From: Neurospora tetraspora
Taxonomy: Eukaryota; Ascomycota; Sordariomycetes; Sordariales; Sordariaceae
Reading direction: 5' to 3'
Assembly (NCBI RefSeq): GCF_033439725.1
Contig: NW_026944386.1
Span: forward strand, 248,001 to 312,000
DNA: 64,000 nucleotides
The notes below the pieces were generated by a model. It ran no database searches and was not told the DNA's origin. It saw only the letters and a program-made list of their open reading frames with translations. The translations under genes and the position numbers were made by a program. Shown one piece after another: positions 13,538-25,164 of this stretch (within the stretch, counting starts at the first letter, position 1; every line of letters starts with the position of its first letter).

Positions 13538-16500
13538 TCAATCATCACCAGTGAGATCAATAACCGAGGCTTCACTCAACCGCCATCTCCTGCTCCCTTC
13601 CCTAGCAGTCTGACGTCGGATCTCCTCACTGGTGACCTCGTCTCCTGCTGACCCCCGGTTAAGACCTGGGAACAAGAGACTTCTCTTCGGAGTTGCTCTG
13701 GAGCAACAGACACTTGTTTCCCTCAGCGTCCTGCCAACGCTGGCTGCCCGTGTGCTCTGTCCAGCATCATCTTCCACGGCACTCCAATCCCATTTGCTGC
13801 CCAAGAGATTACTCCTAGCACTCTCTGCTCGCTGGAACGTCCTTGAAGAAGGTACCGGTGATGACCTCAGAGCTGGCGAACTCCTTTTCTCCCTCGCGAG
13901 CTCTCTTCTTGCTGATAGCGAAGGCGAACGGGCAGCACTTGCTCTCGGTCGCAAAGGCGAAGGTGACTTTGTGCGAGTCAATGCTCCGATGGAGGCAAAC
14001 GAGTCATCGTCATCCGAGTCTTCTTCCTCGTGGAGGCTACTGAGGTCGACCTTATGTTTCTGGAGTAAGAGAGAGCGAGCCTTGGTTCGAGAGGAAGCAA
14101 CAGGTGCTGAACTCGTTGGTCGGATATCCTTTAGCGATGCCTGAATTGCTCTCTCGAGCTCGTCATCTTCGTCGGTCTCGTCCAGACGGCCATATTTGGT
14201 CTGTTCCTTTGTAGAAAAGAGTGTCGAGGAAGCGCCTACCCGGGATGTGGGTTTAAGATCAAAGGTCTTTGACCTACCGCTCTTCAGTGATGCAAGCATT
14301 GTTCTCTCGAACTCCTCGTCGTCATCTGATAGCCGGTCAAGCGTCTTACCCGTTGTGGAAGGCAATACCGCGCTCTGTGTCCTGCCAAACAATCTTGACC
14401 CAACTTGCTCCCGGGTAGAAGGGTATCCAAAATCTAGGATTGACCTTTGCTTGGTCGGCGTCTTGTCTTTACCAAACGCCGGTCCTTTCCTCGGTGAGCT
14501 GGCTAACGCTGATGACTGCGATCGCAACCTTGATGCTTCCTCATCGCGAATGGATCTTTGAGAAGGGTACCGTGTGGGATCTGACGTCGTTCTTGTTGCT
14601 GGTAGCCTTTCCTTCCACCGAGCACTCGGCAGCGGACTACTGCCAAGTGGATCTGGTGAAAATGGCCTATTGTTCTCCAGTGGGGAATTTGGCAATTTCT
14701 TTCCGGTAACAGATGGACTGGACGAGATAAGAATAGGTTCCTGGTCGAAAAGGCTTGACTTTGCTGCTGGTTGAGAAGATGCGATGTTCTTCGTGATCTT
14801 GGTGCTTGCTTGTGAACCTGCGAGTGACCAAGGGTTGCCGGCTGGAGGTCGTGATGTAGCTGCTGTCTTTTTGCTAGTAGTCCGGGAGGAAGATGCCTTT
14901 GTAGTACCTTTGCTTGTTGTGGTCTTTCGAGAGGTAGTTGTTGCTGTCTCGAAACGATCTGACGAAAGCTGAGAAAGTTGCTGACTTGACAAAGGAACGT
15001 AAGACGACCTGGGAGGAGCAACGTATGATGACCTGGGAGGTGATAAATCCAATGATAAGTCATCGCTCGTTGACTTCGTGACAGTATCAGCAATTGCTGG
15101 CACCTTTGTGACCTTGACGTACTTGTCCAATGCTCCAGCCGGCATTCCACCTGTTTGCTTCGTCGTTCGTGCTTTTCTTGTCCCCTTGTTCGCAGCCTTC
15201 AACTCCTTTGCTCGTTGCTTCTCCTCCCAGATCTCCACTGTCAGAGGAACGCCCAGTTTAGCAACTGTTTCCGGGATCCAGGCAAGGTCTGGCTTTAATG
15301 GATCGAACGGCTTCGCGCTGCTGCCGCCTTGGGTGCTACTTGGCGGTTCACCTTCGGCATCGAACTCATCGTCGCTGTTGAGAGCCAGCCCGCCCCGACC
15401 GAAACCCTCATTCTCCTCCTCAGGCTCGGCGTCCAAATCCAGCGGGACAATCTCAATCGGGACATAGGATATCCTCAGCTCAGGAGTCGCATCAGTACTA
15501 ACATGCGCCCTCCGGCTTTTGATCCCCTTGATAAGCACCGCTTCCTCTTTCTCCTTACGACCGAGATCATCGGTGTCATCATCATCCTCGGACCTCTGCA
15601 ACAGAAACTGTACAAGCAAACTCGGTGCCAGCACACGGATAAACTTGACAGCTCCCGTCCGATACTCCCAATCAAACGTCTCCCTCACAAACACCCTCAA
15701 CCCCTCCACATCCACCGCCTGTTTCCCCGGAAACTGCCTCCTCAACCTGTGCACCGTCTCCGGCTTCGACACCACCGGGTGGGTATAATACCTCAACACC
15801 TCCAAGCTCGGAAACCCCTCCGGGATCTCCAAAGCCTTATGCCTCGTCCTGAAGAACCCGCTCTCATTCATCCTCAACTCCCTCGTCAACCGCTCCTTCC
15901 ACCTCTCCAGCGCAGCCTTATCAGCCCTCCTAATGCCACAAAACTCTTTGCCAAAGCCGGCCCTCGCCGCCTCGCACGCGACCTTCACACCACACCCAGG
16001 CACGCCCTCAGGCAAATAATCGCCCCCGCTCATCAGCGCAACCAACACCATCCCCTCCCTATCCAACCCATTAATCCCCCCTTCCCTCTCATCCACATCA
16101 TAAACGCTCACATGCGTCGGCGTCTTGCTACTCCTCGTCCCCTCAGCGCTCCAATTCCTCAGAGTCTTGCGACACCCAAACATAATCGTATCAACATCCT
16201 CACTCAGCACCGCGTCCACCAACCCCTCCCTCTGGAGCAACGCACACTCGGCCTCGGCCTCACCAGGCGCATCATGACACATGAACCCAAACAGCCGGAT
16301 CATCCGCTTGGCCATGGCGTCCGCCACGCCGTGGCTGTTGCCATAGCTGTGGGAGCGCTTGTTGCGCTTGAAGGCGGGTTTGTTGGGGCCGTCGAAGACG
16401 AAGAGGGGTTGGATTGCGTGCCCCAAAAGGCGCACGAGTCGATAGAAGAGCGTGCGGACTGCTGGGTTGGAGCCACCCCGCGCGGCGAGGATTTGGAATT

Positions 16501-16708
16501 GCCAGATGGAGATGTCGATTGCGAGGCGAAGGGGGCGGCCGGTTGTTTCGAGGTGGGTGGTGGCGAGGGCGGTGAGGGAGATGCGTTGCCCGGGGCCGAT
16601 TTCTTTGTAGATTCTAGGTGAATGTTAGTGTTATGTTCATGCATGCAAGTGGCGATCTCAGTATTGGTTATGTGTTTTTCACGATGTTGCTCACCCTTTG
16701 ATGCCCAT
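13538..16708 (-). CDS. XPG/Rad2-family Holliday junction resolvase (GEN1/Yen1 type)
   Basis: Exons 16708-16695 (14 nt) and 16613-13538; 1029 residues. The N-terminus MGIKGIYKEIG is the typical start of this nuclease family; a later GTG codon at 16435 is not the start. Metal-binding acidic residues are visible: D38 (AIDIS), D79 (FVFDG), E123 and E125 (PGEAEAE), D144 and D146 (SEDVDT) and D203 (GGDYLPEGVPGCG, the helix-hairpin region). Family members resolve four-way DNA junctions and flaps in recombination and repair, in the nucleus. GEN1 rather than FEN1, EXO1 or XPG is favoured by overall similarity, spacing of the core and length. After about residue 370 the protein is long, Ser/Arg-rich and probably disordered. 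Residues about 766-782 and 814-832 resemble ubiquitin-interacting motifs. It is divergent from ro-7. Confidence 0.88.
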
Positions 16709-17246
16709 TTTGGTTGTGTGTTTGGGAGTTTGTGATCAATCAGTCCAAGAAGTAATAAAAGGTCAAGCCATGGTAGGAAAGCAATTACGAGCTCGTTGCG
16801 CTACTTCTTCTCACCACCAATGGTTCACGGGTGAAGATGCAAACAAAGTGAAGAGATGAAGGACCGTGAATTGTTGACGACATTTCCCTTTCTGGACGGA
16901 TGTGGGGCGCAGACGTTGGCTCGACTACCAGCGGCAGGGACCCGCCTGTGAAGCGCTGTCAACTATCAAACAAAGATCCCTTTACTAGACACAGAAGACA
17001 CGGCAAGAACCGAGGTATCTCTGTTAGCAGCCAAACAATAGCCGGCCGGCAGGTGCCCGTCCAACGGCATCTCTTTCAGGCTCCAATTGACCTTCAACTT
17101 CACTGAAGCGTTTGTATGCCACGTCCACCATCCATCAACCTTTTCCTGGACCAACTCGAGCTCAAAAGCTCCAATTGACGCGAAACGACCGTTACGATGT
17201 TCTGATTACACCAATTGATTCTTTTTTCTCTTCAATCAACGCCAAA
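16709..17246. other. Divergent promoter region (GEN1-like / ro-7)
   Basis: About 540 bases between divergently transcribed genes. A frame in phase with ro-7 is open from 17112, but the ATG at 17247 has the better context (GCCAAAATG) and begins a plausible N-terminus. No other gene seen. Confidence 0.5.
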
Positions 17247-19182
17247 ATGTCAGCCTCCCTCCCCCACCGAAGCGTCGCCAACATCCGAGCTCCCACTCCC
17301 TCCTCCCGCAGTGGCAGTCACCGTGAGCGTGAGAGCTCCAGCCACCGAGACCGAGACCGTGACCGCGGCGAGAGAGGTGACCGTGACCACTCCGGCACAT
17401 CAACGCCCACGCGTCCAATTCCCACTTTCAACACACCATCTAGTCTCCGAGCAGAAGAGGAGCTCATTGTCATTGACTTCGGCACGCGAAAGGTTCAGGT
17501 GGGCTTTGCTGGGGACTCGGCGCCTAGGGGTGTGGTGTGGTTTGGTCCGGAGCAGCAGCGGAGGATTGGTGATTTCAGGGACTGGCAGACGGATTATCAG
17601 CAAGATTGGAGGTCGAAAGCTGCGGGAGGTAATTGGGGGAGGGATTATGAGCTTTGGAGGCCGGATGTGAGGGGCTTGGAGTTGGGGCAGGTGGGAGATA
17701 AGGTTGAGAAGGCTGTGAGGGAGGCTTATACGAAGTGAGCTTTGACAGGGTGAAGCATTGCCAAGAAGGATATGCTAACATGGATACAGATACATGCTCA
17801 TCGACTCCCGTCCCCGGAGGATGGTTTGCGTCGTACCAACAGGTCTCCCCATCCCCCTTCTATCAGCAGCTTTGGATAGCCTCTTTCACCGCTTCCAACC
17901 ACCAACAGTCTCGCTGCTATCATCACCAGTTGCTGTGACCGTGGCCGCCGGTGTCCGCTCAGCGCTTGTTGTCGATCTCGGCTGGAACGAGACGATAGTT
18001 ACAAGCGTCTACGAGTACCGCGAAGTGGCATCTAAGAGCACAGTCAGAGGAGGCAGGAAGTTGACGGAGGAGACTCACCGTTTCTTAGCCAAGGAACTAG
18101 GCCACGTCCAACAAGACAACAAAGACGACAAGCAAGAATATGTCTTGTCCTTCGAAGAGTGTCACGACATTGCAAACCGGCTGGTCTGGTGCAAGCCCTT
18201 CAAGGCAGAGAAGACTCCCAAGTCCTCACCTCCACAGCCGGCTTCACCAGAAGGGGAAGGGCTGGCCACCGTTGAAGAAAGCGACGAGGACGAACCGACC
18301 ACCACCACTACCACTGCCGGCGAGAAACCACTACCTCCACCACCCAAAGTCACCACCGTCCCCATCCGCTCCGGCAGATCCCCAACATCTCTCGAGTTAA
18401 CCTTCGACCAACTCTCCGAGCCCTGCGAAAACACTTTCTTCGACTCGCAATATTCCCTCTCCAGCTTCGACGACCACGAGACGCCCGTGCACTTACTAGT
18501 CTACCGTACTCTCCTCCAGCTCCCTCTCGACGTCCGAGCGCTCTGCATGTCCCGGATCATCTTCACCGGCGGATGCACCACCGTCCTGGGTCTACGCAAA
18601 CGGATCTTTGACGAAGTTTCCCACATTGTCCAGGAGAGGGGGTGGGACCCCGTCTATGGGAAGGCCAAGGAGCAACTACGGACGAACCCGAAACTGAAGA
18701 AGAGGAACGGCAGGCAGACGACAATGAACAACAACAATAACAACACTTCGACCACGCCCGGGGGTGTGTCCCCACCGACTGCTGGTGGAGCCGCAGGAGA
18801 AGGAACAGCAGCACCACCAGGTCAAGAAGAAGACGGTATCTGGCACGACGCCGCCAACTCGGTCCCGGAAGTCGATCCGATCGAGGCACAACTTGCTCGT
18901 ACTAACCCCTCGCCCAACTCCCGCAAACCCCTACACGGCCAACTACGAGCTATCGAGTCCCTCGGTCCCTGGGCAGGCGGCAGTCTAATCACCCACCTCA
19001 AAGTACCTACGGTGTCTACGATCGACAAGGATCAGTGGACGCAGCACGGAGTTACCGGGGCAACGGTCAGGGCAGCAGATGTGGAGGCCAAGACTCAGCA
19101 AAGACTAAGCTGGAACGCGATGAACAGGGGTGGAAGGGAAGGGAAGGAGCCGTGGACGCTGGGCGTCTGGGGGGCTGCTTGA
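17247..19182 (+). CDS. ro-7: Dynactin actin-related protein Arp11/Arp10
   Basis: Exons 17247-17734 and 17790-19182; 626 residues. Intron 17735-17789 starts GTGAGC, has the branch site GCTAAC and ends ACAG. After a charged Arg/Asp/Glu/Ser/His-rich leader (about residues 20-50) the actin fold begins near residue 71 with EELIVIDFGTRKVQVGFAG, matching the first phosphate-binding strand of actins. Later actin-fold segments include RMVCVVPTGLP, SALVVDLGWNETIV and RIIFTGGCTTVLGLRKRI. Arp11 caps the pointed end of the Arp1 filament of dynactin, the activator of cytoplasmic dynein. In Neurospora the Arp11 gene is ropy-7, needed for nuclear movement. Low-complexity inserts at about 303-350 and 472-515 (Asn, Gly, Pro, Thr) lengthen it well beyond actin. 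The symbol is from memory of the family. Confidence 0.85.
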
Positions 19183-22100
19183 GCTTGGGGTTCACCGCCT
19201 GCCTTTCTTGGCTGGTGACGTCGAGGAGGTGTCTGTCAAGGAAGGAGGTACATGGGGATAGTCTGCAAAGGAAGCTCACCGCCTGCCTGACCTGGCTGGT
19301 GACGATGTGTCTGTGGAGGAGGTACCTAGGTACAGGAGGTACAGGGAGGATGGACGAACTGCAAAGGAAGGCGGTGAGAGAGAGAGTGACCGAGCGTTTT
19401 CAACAGGAGGGACCTTGACGACTGGACCCTCGGTCATGTTTGTTTGCTTCCCCTAGGTGGAGAGGGAGGCTACTTTGGGATGAGATGGAAGGAAAGGAGA
19501 TTGTCATTCAGGTTGTCAGGGCAGCAAGGTCACACAAAGAGTAAAATTTCGTAAGCATCCACTTGCGGTTACCCTTGGCAATTTCGAATACCCTGCTTGT
19601 TTACTCTCACTTTGCTCTGCCTCGTCAGGTTCCGATTTCGGGTCGTCTTGTGTGTGTGTGTGGCCGATATCGCGTTGCTGGACCAGTTGCTTGAGGGATA
19701 TGGGCCAGCTCCTTCTTGTCAGGTCGTTCTGGCAGGATGGGATATCGCGTGTCGGACCGCTGGCAACGACCGAGTACCTTTGAGTTGCCATGACGATACC
19801 CGTTGTTGGGAACTTCCTTTTCAAATTCGAGCACACGAGACAGGTTGGGCAGGGCGAGGCGCTTGTTTCCTGCATCCCAAGTGGGCACAGATGGTGCTTC
19901 CTTATATCAGATCCCACATCACAGCCAAGAGTCTTGGTTTCCCATATCACAGACTGGCGAGTGGTCGTAAGAATACGGCCCAATACATGACACCTTCGGA
20001 ATACTCTTGCATACATCTACGCGCCTTTATTACACCTTTGACAGAGCATCTCGGAACTCATCATTATATTCTTGGAACAACTTGGTACTCTTCCACACAC
20101 CATGTGCTCCTCGTCTCAACATTACTCGAGCTGTTGTTCACGTGGTTGGCAGGACGGAGGTTCACCCGAACCGCAAGACGCATGGCTTCCTCGGGTTCAG
20201 TTCTTGCCAGATGAAGTGTCATCTCAACCACCAGGTATCTCCAGGATGCTATGGCCATCGTGGTCCTCCGGGACCGAACACTCGCGAAAAAGTTGACCGA
20301 GTCCCTGGAGCAACCGACTTCGGCCTGCAAACAAAAACAAATGACGTCGTTGCCCTAATCTGCTCTTGCCTTTTCTCTTCTGCTGAACGATGTTTGCTCA
20401 AATCTCCAGGTTGTGGCTCCCCGGCCCCTAGCAGCTTCTGGGTCGTCGAGAACCTGGCTCCTGTCTGTTGTTACTCCACTGGTACCATTGTAGTGTCCTT
20501 CATCCCATGTGGCAGCCACGAAAAGCAGTTCAGAAAGACGGCAAGTGCTCCACTTAAACAGGTGGTTGAAACCCGGGCTGCATATGGACACTGAATAAGT
20601 CCCGAAGATGTGAACCCTCATTTCCCGAGGGGGGCAGAATGGGAAGTCACGATCGAGACCTTGATGGTCACGATTCTGCCGGGCAGAAACTGAGCCCCGA
20701 GTTCGGGTCCTGCCCATATCAGAAAATTTCCCTGGCTCCTTCCTTCGTTTTCTTTTTTCCTCCTTCCACACAAATTTTTACCAAGCGTTCTGCGTTGAAG
20801 GATCTTATTCCATCTTCAGGAAGCCACATCGTTTTGACCATCGCGTCCATCACACTTTCCACAACACGAACAACAACAAACATCTCCAAAGGCAGAATTA
20901 CCCGACACTCTTGGCAGTAGCACTCATTATTCTTTCCACTTGTGGACTGGATCTTGACGGCGTTCATACTTAGCGCGAGAAGCTTTACGGAGCATTCTTA
21001 CCAACCTTACCTCAGTCACGGTCACGGGCAACAACAACCCCTCACGACTCGCGACCTACCACACTTTCTGCCTTTTGTAGTACTTCTACCTCCCTCTCTT
21101 CTTCTCTCTCTTTTGATCTGTAGACGTTCCCCATCGTCCATCTTTTCTCATCACTCCGACATACACACCAACACTACCGGTCGCCTCCAAACCACCGAGG
21201 CTTCAGCGAGATAACCACGTCTTTGCTGGAAACAACAAACACCAACCCCGCACTACCTTGTCCTCCTAACCAACTTTTGTTGACCGGAATTTTGCTTTTT
21301 GGTCTCTATCCAAAGCTATCTTCCTTTCTTCATTCCATCCTGCCGTCGGTCGACCTCATCCTCTCCGGCATCTCCATCGCTGAGCTTGGATCGATCCGTC
21401 GTCATCTCGAGTCACTCAAGCCAACATCAAAGTTTGGTCGTGAGGTAAGTTATTTCAGGTTCAGTAGTCATCTTCAGTCACTCATACTTCACTTGCTTTC
21501 ACACGTGGGATACTCGAAACACCAACGACGACAACATCTTCAAGTGCAGGTGCGCAGCTGGTACCCCCATTTATTGCTTTCATCTTCTTGGCTTGTCATC
21601 AGGCAGGCAACAAACGCACAGACACAAAAGAACATCACTACACTTACAGAAAAAGGGGGAGTGGGTATTGGCAACACTTCACACTCTCAGCATTTTAGGC
21701 ACCAAACACCACAGACACAGGACACAGGACACAGAGGGGGGAGCCAGGTTTTGGCACAACCAGGTTGTACTCCAGGGGCGGAATGCGAAGTGTGTGGCAG
21801 CACTTCATAACATATCTAGGCACATAAACAAACGTGGTACCAGAGGACTTGTTCATCTGGGATAGCATCCAAGATGAATATCATTAACAAAAGACCGGTC
21901 CATCGTCCTCGTCACGTCCGCAAGTTCCTTTATGTTCTTTGGGAGATTCAAGTGAACAATCGACCTCTCCCAGCGTATATGGTTCTGGCAGCAAAGCACC
22001 TCCTCCGCACCACCAGGCTTTGCAACCATGTCACCATTGTGGTCGAGTCAAGCGACTACAGGCCACTCGACACATATCTCGACTCCTGTCCCCTCTTCCT

Positions 22101-22293
22101 CTTCTCACAGTTGGAGGCCCAACATCTAACACAAGGTCCTAGCGTTCGGATACCCACCCTACCAGTTCCGGCTCTTATCCTGCCGTATCTGCCAACTGGC
22201 GACGAAGAAGTCGTTCTCTATCCGACACTGTTCAGCTGGCATTGTGCCGTACGACACCGCACTTACCACGTGTTTGCGTTCATCCAAGTCAAC
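19183..22293. other. Long spacer, probably including a long 5' leader
   Basis: About 3.1 kb between ro-7 and the next plus-strand gene. Several open frames of 100-205 codons occur on both strands (for example 19597-20214 plus) but none shows a recognisable domain. From about 20.9 kb onward the plus strand is rich in C/T tracts and has splice-like sites (for example GAGGTAAGT near 21442), which suggests a long, possibly spliced 5' leader with upstream ATGs for the gene at 22294. Confidence 0.4.
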
Positions 22294-25164
22294 ATGTCTG
22301 CTCGCCGATACACCATCGACGAGCTGAAGAAGCTCCACCAGCCTTCCATCGGCAGTGCTACGCTCAAGTTTTCCGGTAATCCCGAAGTTGGTAAGTACAC
22401 TCTTCACTCTCAGGGCATCGCAAACTCCAAACTAACAAGGTGGCCTTCAGGAAACATCATTCGAGGCTCAGGAAGCGAGTCGTCCGACAACAAACCGCAT
22501 CTGGTCCACACACCGAGACACTGGGACGAGTCTTCGGTTGCTTCTGAGGAAGTCTTGTTCAAGGGCAACGCCAGCCGCCGCGCCCACCGCGAGGCTACTC
22601 GTGATCTTCACCGCGACAAGACCCATCATACAGTCCGAGAGCCTAAGCGTGAAGCCACGCACCGTCACATCGCCACTCAATTTGTGGAAGACTCCAACGC
22701 TTCAAACGACGGCGACTGGGTGTACCGTGGCCGCAGCGACTCGGACGTCGCTTCAACCGAACCCATTTCAGCCCCCGGAGGGAAGGTAACTCAGGCTAAC
22801 GAAGGTTTCAAGCGGTTCTACAAAGCCGTTGTGTCACCTACTCACGTTCGGGTTACCGCTGGAGGACGTATTGTTCCCAACACTCGCGGTCCGCCCTCGC
22901 CGACTGCCAAGCGCTCAAAGGAGAGCGGCCTCGACGAGAACCACGGGCTCTCCGAGAAGACAGTTCAGTCCAAGCCGTCGCTGGGCCAGATGCGCTTTAC
23001 TCAGCCTTTCCCCGTCATTGCGCCATACTTCCCCGGCTGCCCTCCTGGCTTCCAAGCTATCCCCGCTGGCATGCCGTTCATGCCCATGCCCTACGGTGCA
23101 CAACTTCCCCCTGGATTCCAGTTCATGCCTCAGGCTTTCAACTCTGCCGGTATGGCCCAGATGCCCCACAACAACATGGCAAACAACCAGGACGTCAACG
23201 GTGCACAGCCTGCAGGTTCGCAGGCTCAGACTGCTACCGCGGGTGACAAGAACGACAAGGTCAAGATCACTCCTCCTGAGTTCTTTGACCCGAGCAAGCC
23301 GTTCATGTTCAACGGCCAGTATTTCATGCCCACTCCACCTGGTGCAACGGCTAACCAGATGGCTGTACCTTCCATGGTTAGTGTCCCTTCTGGCGTGACG
23401 GGCATGACTGGACATTTGATGCAGCAATTTCCCGGCAGACCTGGTGGCGTCATGGGCGCCTTCTCCATGTCCAACCAGGCAGTTCAAGGCTCAACCGGTG
23501 CTCCTGGCATGAACTACCAAGGCTTCTCGGTTGCCAACTACAAGCCGCCTCCGATTCCCCCGGTCATTTCTTCCATCAAGCCGAGCGACATCACCAAGAA
23601 GCAGATTGCCGGCTTCAAGCAGTCTCTCAAGTACCATGAGGATCAGCTTCAGTACAACCGTCACCAGATTGACGAGAAGGAGATGGAGGGAGCCATCCAG
23701 AACTATCGCGATCTCATTCAACGTTTTGAGGTCAAGCTCAAGACCGAGCTCGAGTATGAGCAGTCGGTTCTTGGCCAATCCGAGCCCAAGGACAATGCCA
23801 CTACCGGATCTCAAACCCCCAAGGCTTCCAAGGTTGACAGCAAGCCTGCTGTTGCTGATGACAGAAACTTCTCTCAGCCCATGTCATCTCTGACCGAGAG
23901 CCAGTTGAACTCCAAGTTCAACAACAATGCTGCCAGTGAATACACCGAGGATGAGGATTCTCAGCCGGATTTGACCCATCGCGACGACTATGGCGAGATT
24001 AGGATGAAGTTCGACCCCGAGGACTCCATGACTTTTGAGGAGTTCCAGAAGATGACTGCGAATCTGCCCCCCGCGGCTGCCGCGGCTCCCGCTTTTTACC
24101 CTGGCCGCTTTCGTTCGCTCTCCGAGCTAGAGAGGGCTAGGATGGAATCTGACAGACGCCTGTCTGGCATTCCGGTTGAGGACCCGATTCCGCCCCCTCC
24201 CATCGACTATGTGGAAGGTTCTCAGTCCCATTTTCTCGGCATTCCCAGCCACGAGAATCTGAGCTACTTCGGCAACAAGTCAAGCACAACTGGCTCAAAC
24301 TACGGCGTTCCTTACCTCCTCGGAGCCCTTCCCAAGAACATCGATCCTCGCAGTGCCACCTCCGAGGATTATGTGTACAGCAGACCCTTGACCCAGGATG
24401 AGATTCGTGCTCGCTGGCTTTTCCAAAACAACGCTCCCAAGGATGTCAGCAAGGGCCTTCCCGGATATGATGGCAAGCATTTTTACCCTGCTGCTTCCTC
24501 ATCGGTTGCCGAGTCTACTGTCCCCGACAGCCCTCAGATGCGCTCGCCTCGTTCTGGCGGTACTGCTAGGCCCGATGAGTACCGTCTCACCCGCTCAGAC
24601 CCTTTCAGGCCCTGTGACCCATTCCACAGGGGCGAGCCTGCTTCGACCTTGGGCGACGAGGACGACTATGGTACCAAGGGCTATGATTCCAGGATCTACA
24701 GTCAGTCCGACAACATTCAGCCTCACATTGATGGATTCCACCCCCGTGAGCCGACTGCCGCCTACGAGTCTCGCGAGAGCAGCCTCGATGCTCATTCGAT
24801 GGCTCTTCAGGATCGCCAGGCGGAGAATGTGTCTGGCGGTGCCAAGCTCTGGCCGGACATGCTGAAGAAGAGCGGTACCAGCAGTGCCTTGTCTTCTGCT
24901 ACCGCTACCGGTTGGCTGCCTGCTTACCAGAATTCCACGATGATGTCTTTCCCTTCCAGCAACGATCGTTCGCACAGAGTTGTTCCTTCCCCGGACAATG
25001 ATTGCAGTGACGGAGGTGCAATGCTCACTCCCCTTCCTGAGAAGCGTGGAGAGAACCGCCCCCTGCAGCATGTCAGCTCTCTGGACGATCAGTTCAAGAA
25101 CGTCACCATCGAGGCTTCTGACCGCCGCAACATGAACAAGATTCCCGCTCCCTTCAACCTCTAA
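22294..25164 (+). CDS. Large, mostly disordered protein of unknown function
   Basis: Exons 22294-22390 and 22451-25164; 936 residues. The 60-nt intron (GTAAGT ... CTAAC ... TTCAG) has no stop and is in frame. The frame is open upstream to 21874, but I chose the ATG at 22294 (context CAACATG) because the compact N-terminus MSARRYTIDELKKL follows and the upstream stretch looks like leader. Visible parts: an N-terminal Y-x4-L segment (Y6-L11) recalling eIF4E-binding motifs but with Lys at the position normally hydrophobic; basic residues about 60-110; a Pro/Met/Gly/Gln/Phe-rich part (about 225-400); a probable coiled coil (about 410-475, charged heptads); then acidic and Ser/Pro-rich sequence. 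No enzyme domain and no membrane segment. It might act in RNA biology, but that is only a guess. Confidence 0.75.
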   Translation: MSARRYTIDELKKLHQPSIGSATLKFSGNPEVGKYTLHSQGIANSKLTRWPSGNIIRGSGSESSDNKPHLVHTPRHWDESSVASEEVLFKGNASRRAHREATRDLHRDKTHHTVREPKREATHRHIATQFVEDSNASNDGDWVYRGRSDSDVASTEPISAPGGKVTQANEGFKRFYKAVVSPTHVRVTAGGRIVPNTRGPPSPTAKRSKESGLDENHGLSEKTVQSKPSLGQMRFTQPFPVIAPYFPGCPPGFQAIPAGMPFMPMPYGAQLPPGFQFMPQAFNSAGMAQMPHNNMANNQDVNGAQPAGSQAQTATAGDKNDKVKITPPEFFDPSKPFMFNGQYFMPTPPGATANQMAVPSMVSVPSGVTGMTGHLMQQFPGRPGGVMGAFSMSNQAVQGSTGAPGMNYQGFSVANYKPPPIPPVISSIKPSDITKKQIAGFKQSLKYHEDQLQYNRHQIDEKEMEGAIQNYRDLIQRFEVKLKTELEYEQSVLGQSEPKDNATTGSQTPKASKVDSKPAVADDRNFSQPMSSLTESQLNSKFNNNAASEYTEDEDSQPDLTHRDDYGEIRMKFDPEDSMTFEEFQKMTANLPPAAAAAPAFYPGRFRSLSELERARMESDRRLSGIPVEDPIPPPPIDYVEGSQSHFLGIPSHENLSYFGNKSSTTGSNYGVPYLLGALPKNIDPRSATSEDYVYSRPLTQDEIRARWLFQNNAPKDVSKGLPGYDGKHFYPAASSSVAESTVPDSPQMRSPRSGGTARPDEYRLTRSDPFRPCDPFHRGEPASTLGDEDDYGTKGYDSRIYSQSDNIQPHIDGFHPREPTAAYESRESSLDAHSMALQDRQAENVSGGAKLWPDMLKKSGTSSALSSATATGWLPAYQNSTMMSFPSSNDRSHRVVPSPDNDCSDGGAMLTPLPEKRGENRPLQHVSSLDDQFKNVTIEASDRRNMNKIPAPFNL

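Noticed and set aside
16433-16435. GTG as start of the GEN1-like protein
   Set aside because: The frame continues upstream through conserved nuclease residues to a spliced MGIKG start at 16708.
15329-16621. 430-codon plus-strand frame opposite the GEN1-like gene
   Set aside because: Low-complexity His/Pro/Arg translation without a domain; the minus strand has conserved nuclease motifs throughout.
19516-20214. Overlapping 166-codon (minus) and 205-codon (plus) frames
   Set aside because: No domain, no splice context, and open frames on both strands at once; most likely spacer or leader.
21874-22293. Possible N-terminal extension of the 936-residue protein
   Set aside because: The frame is open but the stretch has leader-like composition and no recognisable domain; the ATG at 22294 begins a plausible compact N-terminus. 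RNA data could change this.
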